DNA from: Bacteroidota bacterium
GTDB taxonomy: Bacteria; Bacteroidota; Bacteroidia; Chitinophagales; Chitinophagaceae
DNA length: 6,890 nt
Direction of reading: 5' to 3'
Assembly: GCA_023440945.1 (NCBI GenBank)
Contig: JAEZRL010000463.1
Location: forward strand, 1 to 6,890
Position 1 is the first letter of the stretch; each line of letters opens with the position of its first letter. The notes below the pieces were generated by a model, which saw only the letters and a program-made list of their open reading frames with translations, was not told where the DNA came from and ran no database searches. The position numbers and the translations under genes were made by a program. Shown in pieces: positions 1 through 4,681 of the stretch.

Positions 1-35
1 GCAAACATTAGCACCTCTCCAAAACTCAAATTAAA

Positions 36-2393
36 TTGACAAACCGCGAAACACCTTCTTATAGGCGATCACAACATCGGGTTGTGATAAAAAATTTTGT
101 CCTGCTTGTTGTTGGTATTTTTTCTTACTGCGCCACCATCGCACAAAACCGTCTTCCTGTTTCTTTAGAAGAAAACAATGAAAAAATCAATCTATCTATA
201 TCCTGCCTGTTGCCTGTACCTCAAAATATTTCGTTTTCTTCTGAAACATTCTATTTAGATACTAGCTGGACTTTAGAAGATGTGGTTGTTACAGAAAATA
301 ATCAGGCAATTGAAACTTTATTGGAAGGCTTAAAGGAAAAAGGAATTGCATTAAAGAATTCATCAGCCAAAGCATTTCCAACCTCAGCTCATGTTATTCA
401 TTTTACAATTAAAGATGGAGCAGTAGCTATTGGACCGGCAACTGACACCAACAGAACGGAATTACAAAAACAAGCGTACCATCTCATCTTAAGTGATACG
501 GGCATTAATATCAATGCAAACACATCACAAGGATTATTTTATGGCGTTCAAACGCTCCTGCAGTTGATAAATTCACAAAAGGATAGTATCTCCTTGCCAG
601 CAGGAGAAATTACGGACTGGCCGGACCTGAACGTTCGCATTATTTATTGGGATGATGCGCATCACCTGGAAAAAATGGAAGTGTTAAAACGAGCCATCCG
701 CCAGGCTGCCAATTATAAAATAAACGCTTTTGCAATTAAATTAGAAGGACATTTCCAGTTTCAATCTGCGCCTGCTATTGTAGAGCCTTATGCTCTATCT
801 GCAAACGAATACAAGGAACTCAGCGATTATGCGAAGCAATATTTTGTTGAAGTGGTACCTTACCTGGACGCCCCAGCACATGTTTCGTTTATTCTAAAGC
901 ATCCTGAATATGCACATCTCCGGGCATTTCCCAATTCAAACTATGAGTTCAGCATCATTAATCCTCAAACAGACAGTCTTTTGCTGAAGATGTTTGATGA
1001 ATTGATAAAAGCCAATAAAGGAGGAAAATATGTTTTGCTGTCAACGGATGAAGCGTATTATGCAGGTAAATCAGCAAGTGAAGAAAAACAAGCGGAAAAA
1101 CTGGGAGGGAGGGGAAAGTTATTGGCGCGATTCATCAGTAGAATTGCAAATGAATTACACAAACAAGGCAGGAAGGTAATTTTTTGGGGAGAATACCCGC
1201 TGGAGCCCGGTGACATCCCTGCACTACCGTCTCATTTAATAAACGGAGAATACGATAGCAGTACTGCCTCTTTGTATAAAGCAGCCGGAATTAGACAGTT
1301 TATATACACCTATACCCAGGGCGAAGAACCTCTTTTTCCAAGCTATTATCCAATGTCTTCGGGTGATACGGTTGCAGATGCAAATAAGGATCGCAGAACA
1401 GGTCGCGTAGAAGGAATGCTGCGAACTATTTCTTCAGCAACAGCAGAACATAAGGGAGACCTGGCGGGAGTATTTATTGCAGGTTGGGCAGATGCAGGCC
1501 TGCACCCCGAAACTTTCTGGCTTGGTTATGCTACCGGGGCAGCGGCAGGCTGGAATCACCGGGAAGTAACTTCAAACGAGCTCACTGATCATTTTTATCA
1601 TTCATTTTATGGCCTTGGCACTGTTGCAATAGATAGCGTTTATAAACTCCTGAGCAGGCAGGCGCAATTTTACGATGAGAGCTGGATATGGGCTCCGTCT
1701 CAATTACGCTCACCCATTTTCGGAAATTCAGTGGAAGTATATAAAACACCAAAACCCGCAAAGGACCAGGTACTGCCTTTGCTGCCGGTGCCTTCAGCCG
1801 AGGACTTGTCCATAGACAGTAACTGGAACAAAACGAACCACCAACGCTTGCAATTGGCTACAGCATTTCTGAAAGAAAATGATGATCTTATCTTCCTGCT
1901 AAATCAAAATCTGAGAAGTGTAACTTACAACAGGTATAGTTTAGAAGTAATGCTGTCTGTAGCATTATTGTGCCGTCAAAACCTAAAGATGCTGCTTCAC
2001 TTACAACATATAGACAAACTCCTTCAATTAGCATCGCATGTTGCTTCCAAAGATGCCTCGGCAGGAGTTGCTTTAATTGACGAGGCTTTGAATGAAGCCG
2101 AAATTATTAAGACGGAACGTGATCAAACTTTAGAATCACTCATAACCGTATGGTATAAAACATGGTTTCCACATGTGGAAAAAGCAAATGGGCGTCGTTA
2201 TTTAAATGTTGTGGATGATGTAAAAGATCACCGCCCGGGGCGAACGGCAGACATGTCTTATCTTATCTATCGTGATTTGCATTATCCTTTAGGCAAGTGG
2301 TTTAAAGAAGTACAAACTGTGCGAAACAGTTTTGCTGAAAAAAATGGATTGGTTCTTCGAAAAGAAGAGTTGAATTGGGAGCAGATTTATTAA
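36..2393 (+). CDS. Exported GH20-type beta-N-acetylhexosaminidase-like glycoside hydrolase
   Basis: Probably removes terminal N-acetylhexosamine (GlcNAc/GalNAc) from glycans outside the cytoplasm. Numbering is from TTG 36. Residues 18-37 are a signal peptide with hydrophobic core FVLLVVGIFSYCATIA and likely cleavage after ATIA; there is no lipobox. Residues 57-195 match the GH20b zincin-like domain, including YHLILSDTGININA and GLFYGVQTLLQL. Residues 196 to about 520 form the TIM barrel: R201; PYLDAPAH (275-282) in place of the usual PEIDMPGH; and STDE (336-339) in place of GGDE. D338 and E339 would be the acetamido-orienting and acid/base residues of the substrate-assisted mechanism. FWGEYPLE (383-390) and a Trp/Gly-rich stretch near 480-506 close the barrel. 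Residues about 595-785 look helical and I cannot assign them. The start is uncertain: an in-frame stop at 9-11 limits extension, and GTG 84 would give a more compact signal peptide. Family assignment is good; substrate is inferred. Confidence 0.85.
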   Translation: MTNRETPSYRRSQHRVVIKNFVLLVVGIFSYCATIAQNRLPVSLEENNEKINLSISCLLPVPQNISFSSETFYLDTSWTLEDVVVTENNQAIETLLEGLKEKGIALKNSSAKAFPTSAHVIHFTIKDGAVAIGPATDTNRTELQKQAYHLILSDTGININANTSQGLFYGVQTLLQLINSQKDSISLPAGEITDWPDLNVRIIYWDDAHHLEKMEVLKRAIRQAANYKINAFAIKLEGHFQFQSAPAIVEPYALSANEYKELSDYAKQYFVEVVPYLDAPAHVSFILKHPEYAHLRAFPNSNYEFSIINPQTDSLLLKMFDELIKANKGGKYVLLSTDEAYYAGKSASEEKQAEKLGGRGKLLARFISRIANELHKQGRKVIFWGEYPLEPGDIPALPSHLINGEYDSSTASLYKAAGIRQFIYTYTQGEEPLFPSYYPMSSGDTVADANKDRRTGRVEGMLRTISSATAEHKGDLAGVFIAGWADAGLHPETFWLGYATGAAAGWNHREVTSNELTDHFYHSFYGLGTVAIDSVYKLLSRQAQFYDESWIWAPSQLRSPIFGNSVEVYKTPKPAKDQVLPLLPVPSAEDLSIDSNWNKTNHQRLQLATAFLKENDDLIFLLNQNLRSVTYNRYSLEVMLSVALLCRQNLKMLLHLQHIDKLLQLASHVASKDASAGVALIDEALNEAEIIKTERDQTLESLITVWYKTWFPHVEKANGRRYLNVVDDVKDHRPGRTADMSYLIYRDLHYPLGKWFKEVQTVRNSFAEKNGLVLRKEELNWEQIY

Positions 2394-2396
2394 GTT

Positions 2397-2446
2397 AGGG
2401 GTTATAAGTTTAAGTTGCTGTTCTATTTGTCGCAAATAACCCTTTT
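2397..2446 (+). terminator. Possible intrinsic terminator after the GH20-like gene
   Basis: Just after the stop codon, GGGTTAT (2399-2405) pairs with ATAACCC (2436-2442). The pairing extends outward by a G-U and an A-U pair to 2397 and 2444. An inner TTGC (2415-2418) pairs with GCAA (2432-2435), leaving a 9-base bulge on the left side and a 13-base loop. Only four T follow, overlapping the stem end, so this is a weak candidate. Its position between a stop codon and the next gene's probable promoter supports it. Confidence 0.4.
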
Positions 2447-2463
2447 AAAGCCGCAATATGCAA

Positions 2464-2494
2464 TTGCCTCAGCATAGCACGATTTGTAAGTTTG
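2464..2494 (+). promoter_or_regulatory. Probable Bacteroidota-type promoter for the VOC gene
   Basis: TAAGTTTG at 2487-2494 matches the Bacteroidota -7 consensus TAnnTTTG exactly. A TTG at 2464-2466 lies 20 bases upstream, within the usual spacing for the -33 element. Transcription would begin near 2500, leaving a leader of roughly 55 bases before ATG 2558. No Shine-Dalgarno sequence precedes that ATG; the leader end is A-rich, as is common in this phylum. The match is to a short consensus, so it is suggestive only. Confidence 0.5.
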
Positions 2495-2557
2495 TGATTG
2501 TAAATTTCAGTCATCTCATAATATAATAACATTGTTTAAAAATCAAAACAAATCATC

Positions 2558-3415
2558 ATGAACAACAACATTTATCCATGCGTATGGTTTGATAAAAACG
2601 GGCCGGAAGCAGCAAAATTTTATTGCGATATTTTCCCTGGTACAAAAATCACACAAGACACTGGCCTTGTGCAAATGCTGAGCATCAACGGGCAAAACCT
2701 TATGTTTCTTACTGCAGGGCCTATGTTTAAACCCAATCCTTCTATATCATTTTTAATAGCTAATACAGATGAAAAAGAAACAGAACGTTTATATAACAAG
2801 CTGGCAGAAGGTGGTGTGGCATTAATGCCTTTGGATAGTTATCCTTTCAGCAAAAAGTATGGATGGGTGAAGGATAAATATGACATTACCTGGCAGTTGT
2901 ACACAGGTGAAAATGGCGGCACAGACCAATATTTTACACCTACATTTATGTTTGTGAACAAACAAAACGGCAGGGCTAAAGAAGCGATGAATTTCTATAC
3001 AAACTTGTTCCCGGATTCAAAAATTGAAGGTGTGATGGAATATCCTGAAGAAGGCAAGGAAGATACACCAGGAAATGTAATGCATGCCCAGTTTAATATA
3101 AGCGGGTATGTACTGGCTTGTATGGACAGCTCTCTTGAGCATAAGTTTGATTTTAACGAAGGTATTTCGATGACTGTGCTTACCGAAAACCAGGAAGAAA
3201 CGGACTATTACTGGAATAGTATGACGAAAGACGGCGGCGAAGAAAGCATGTGCGGATGGCTGAAAGATAAATTTGGCGTAAGCTGGCAAATAGTGCCGAA
3301 AAAATTACTTGAATTAGTAGGCCAGCCGGATAAAGCAAAGGCAGAAAAAAGTATGCAGGCCATGATGAAGATGAATAAGATTATTATAGCTGATATTGAG
3401 AAGGCTTCAGCATAA
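2558..3415 (+). CDS. Tandem-domain VOC family protein (PhnB / 3-dmu-9_3-mt type)
   Basis: A 285-residue, probably cytoplasmic protein made of two vicinal-oxygen-chelate domains in tandem. The halves align internally: EAAKFYCDIFPGTKI (17-31) with EAMNFYTNLFPDSKI (142-156), and GWVKDKYDITWQL (102-114) with GWLKDKFGVSWQI (233-245). Domain 1 covers about residues 4-116 and domain 2 about 125-250, followed by a helical tail rich in Met, Lys and Ala that is usual for this family. Homologues are often labelled 3-demethylubiquinone-9 3-methyltransferase; that name is historical and nothing here shows methyltransferase activity. Domain 2 carries His176, His195 and an FNEG motif (199-202) like single-domain relatives, while domain 1 has no histidine at all. 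The gene has its own probable promoter and ends at a strong terminator, so it looks monocistronic. No signal peptide is seen. The biochemical role is unknown. Confidence 0.88.
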   Translation: MNNNIYPCVWFDKNGPEAAKFYCDIFPGTKITQDTGLVQMLSINGQNLMFLTAGPMFKPNPSISFLIANTDEKETERLYNKLAEGGVALMPLDSYPFSKKYGWVKDKYDITWQLYTGENGGTDQYFTPTFMFVNKQNGRAKEAMNFYTNLFPDSKIEGVMEYPEEGKEDTPGNVMHAQFNISGYVLACMDSSLEHKFDFNEGISMTVLTENQEETDYYWNSMTKDGGEESMCGWLKDKFGVSWQIVPKKLLELVGQPDKAKAEKSMQAMMKMNKIIIADIEKASA

Positions 3416-3445
3416 TACTCAAGCCTAAGTGTAAGACCTAGAAAT

Positions 3446-3482
3446 AAAAAAAGCCTCGTTGCGCATTGAACGAGGCTTTTTT
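3446..3482. terminator. Bidirectional intrinsic terminator between convergent genes
   Basis: GCCTCGTT (3453-3460) pairs perfectly with AACGAGGC (3469-3476) across an 8-base loop. The stem is flanked by seven A on the left (3446-3452) and six T on the right (3477-3482), so either strand gives a GC-rich hairpin followed by a U-run. It starts 30 bases after the VOC stop codon and lies 17 bases beyond the RRM stop codon on the minus strand. It therefore most likely ends both transcripts. Confidence 0.93.
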
Positions 3483-3499
3483 ATTCCGCGGAAAATATA

Positions 3500-3811
3500 T
3501 TAATACCTGTTTTTATTATAGCTATTTCCGTTATTGTAACTGCGCTGACCACCACCGGAAGATCTGTTTTCTTTCGGTTTTGCAACAGACACGCTGATAG
3601 ACCTGTTTTCTACAGTAGCACCATTAAGTTCTGCGATTGCCTTTTTGGAAGCAGCTTCATCTGTCATCTCTACAAAGCCGAAGCCTCTTGATCTGCCGGT
3701 TTCTCTGTCAGTAATAACTTTAGCGGAAGAAACTTCTCCATAAGGAGTAAAAAAATCTCTTAAGTCTTCATCCTGTACGTTGAAGCTTAAATTTGAAACA
3801 TAAATGTTCAT
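3500..3811 (-). CDS. RRM-domain RNA-binding protein
   Basis: A 103-residue cytoplasmic protein with one RNA recognition motif filling residues 2-79. RNP2 is IYVSNL (3-8) and RNP1 is RGFGFVEM (42-49), with the RNA-stacking aromatics Tyr4, Phe44 and Phe46 all present; the last RNP1 position is Met instead of the usual Phe or Tyr. The 24-residue tail (80-103) is low-complexity, rich in Gly, Asn, Ser, Tyr and Arg, and is probably disordered with added RNA affinity. Short single-RRM proteins of this type are widespread in Bacteroidota, and Bacteroides members act as post-transcriptional regulators; the targets here are unknown. ATG 3811 is the natural start because RNP2 follows almost at once. The gene ends near the shared terminator. 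The 185-base gap upstream holds a possible promoter and an inverted repeat, so it may be transcribed separately from the small gene before it. Confidence 0.95.
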   Translation of the reverse strand: MNIYVSNLSFNVQDEDLRDFFTPYGEVSSAKVITDRETGRSRGFGFVEMTDEAASKKAIAELNGATVENRSISVSVAKPKENRSSGGGQRSYNNGNSYNKNRY

Positions 3812-3872
3812 TTAAAAACGATTGATTGATTAATAATTTCTGAGAAAGGCAAGAAGTAAGAAACTAACTATT

Positions 3873-3933
3873 GTGCAGTTGTGTAAAGCAAACTAATTAA
3901 TGAATACTAATGCGAGGCTCAAAATAACTGCAC
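3873..3933. repeat. 8-base perfect inverted repeat bracketing the presumed RRM promoter
   Basis: GTGCAGTT (3873-3880) and AACTGCAC (3926-3933) are exact reverse complements separated by 45 bases. The candidate promoter elements of the RRM gene lie between the two arms. It may be an operator dyad, a structure in the leader, small invertible DNA, or chance: a rough count of possible pairs in this AT-rich gap makes one such repeat not very improbable. Confidence 0.45.
3889..3922 (-). promoter_or_regulatory. Possible promoter of the RRM gene
   Basis: Read on the minus strand, TTAGTTTG (3896 to 3889) differs from the Bacteroidota -7 consensus TAnnTTTG at one position. A TTG (3922 to 3920), part of TTTTG, lies 23 bases upstream, slightly longer than ideal spacing. 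This would give a leader of about 70 bases, ending in a short AATC tandem repeat and a T-rich stretch just before ATG 3811. One mismatch and long spacing keep this tentative. Confidence 0.3.
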
Positions 3934-3996
3934 GAAGATAGCATTATTTCTCCATTCGTAAATAAATTATTTGCAATCCGCCGCTTTCAACTAAAT

Positions 3997-4245
3997 TCAG
4001 TTTAGCAATTCGTCAATTGGAATAGATTCAAGGTAATGGCTTATTGAATTTGTATCTGGTAATATGCAATATTCTTCAATCGCTTTACTGGTAACGTTGC
4101 AATAAGCTTCCACGTAATAATTTTCCAGCTGGAAAAGAAAAACAATCTGATTGCCGTACGTTCTTTGGGCTAAACCAACCGCTTTGTTCATAATAGCTGA
4201 TTTCTTATCCGTCTCACTTAATAAAATGAATTCAGAAAGCTTCAT
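3997..4245 (-). CDS. Small protein of unknown function (82 residues)
   Basis: I cannot assign a function. ATG 4245 opens with MKLSEFILLSE, followed by a probable amphipathic helix (about residues 3-29), a hydrophobic and aromatic beta-like stretch FLFQLENYYVEAYCN (36-50), a short segment TSKAIEEYCILPDT (52-65), and an acidic C-terminus ending IPIDELLN. Two cysteines (49 and 60) are present but no metal-binding pattern. There is no signal peptide or membrane helix, so it is probably cytoplasmic. The order helix, beta strand, then SKAIEEY resembles small uncharacterised Bacteroidota proteins that I recall only loosely, which would make it a conserved hypothetical. It points the same way as the RRM gene, 185 bases upstream of it, with no clear terminator between, so read-through is possible. 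Its leader carries three ACTAATA copies. Full-length coding content and an ATG start argue that it is real. Confidence 0.72.
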   Translation of the reverse strand: MKLSEFILLSETDKKSAIMNKAVGLAQRTYGNQIVFLFQLENYYVEAYCNVTSKAIEEYCILPDTNSISHYLESIPIDELLN

Positions 4246-4681
4246 AATGTTAATTTAAAAGTGTTAACTAATAAAGACTTACTAATACTTTAACCGAACT
4301 AATAACGAGAACAAAAAACTGAACAGTGAAAAAACGATAACCGGAACGTTTAAAACCAATTTGCAATGATCTACAAAGTGCCAGAGACAAGGGCAAAGAT
4401 GTTGCAAATGAAATAGCACAGTAAAGTTAATACTACAAATAGTAACCGGACAAAGAATTTATCGGCTTTGTTTGTTTTATTTGTTAAAAAGAAAGGAAAT
4501 AGCTTTTGAAATACCACAAGCTGAACTCGGGTTTTCTGTATCAGCAGGCTCTTCACTCGCCGCAGTTGAGCGAACGGAGATATGCGGTTTTTGGTTTCTT
4601 ACAGTCTTTCAACTAAATCCCGCCAACCACAACCGACAAGGATGAAGTTTACAATGATTGTCGCGCCTATAATCAACCTAC
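4246..4681. other. Long intergenic region without a convincing gene
   Basis: About 436 bases lie between the beta-galactosidase stop and the 82-residue gene. The part nearest that gene (4267-4304) holds three ACTAATA copies. Positions 4371-4556 are open on the minus strand from a GTG, giving a basic, hydrophobic 61-residue product with a possible membrane segment, but no start signal or family resemblance supports it. A minus-strand hairpin (4552-4574: TTCGCTC, 9-base loop, GAGTGAA, one G-U pair) is not followed by a T-run. An 11-base palindrome ACAATGATTGT sits at 4651-4661. No tRNA, riboswitch or clear terminator for the beta-galactosidase gene is visible. Confidence 0.6.
4267..4304 (-). 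repeat. Three direct copies of ACTAATA upstream of the 82-residue gene
   Basis: ACTAATA occurs at 4267-4273, 4281-4287 and 4298-4304 (TATTAGT on the coding strand), with gaps of 7 and 10 bases. The nearest copy ends 21 bases before ATG 4245. The six-base core ACTAAT recurs twice upstream of the RRM gene (3892-3897 and 3906-3911). The repeats are directly visible; a role as regulator-binding sites is inference. Confidence 0.5.

Noticed and set aside
1..39. Tail of an upstream gene ending in TGA 37-39, overlapping the TTG at 36
   Set aside because: One frame is open from the edge for 12 codons to a stop that overlaps the candidate start, which would fit translational coupling. Twelve open codons are expected by chance about half the time and the residues resemble nothing I know.
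3017..3289. Minus-strand 90-codon frame inside the VOC gene
   Set aside because: It lies wholly within a well-supported gene on the other strand and its product resembles no family.
3821..3834. ATTGATTGATTAAT tandem repeat in the RRM leader
   Set aside because: Fewer than three full tetranucleotide units; too short to treat as a functional repeat.
3960..3972. AAATAAATTATTT palindrome as terminator of the 82-residue gene
   Set aside because: It is made only of A and T, short, and expected by chance in AT-rich intergenic DNA.
4332..4352. AAACG / CGTTT pairing in the long gap
   Set aside because: A 5-bp AT-heavy stem with a wide loop is not distinguishable from background.
4634..4663. CGACAA / TTGTCG inverted repeat as terminator of the beta-galactosidase gene
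   Set aside because: The stem is only 6 bp with an 18-base loop and no T-run follows on the minus strand.
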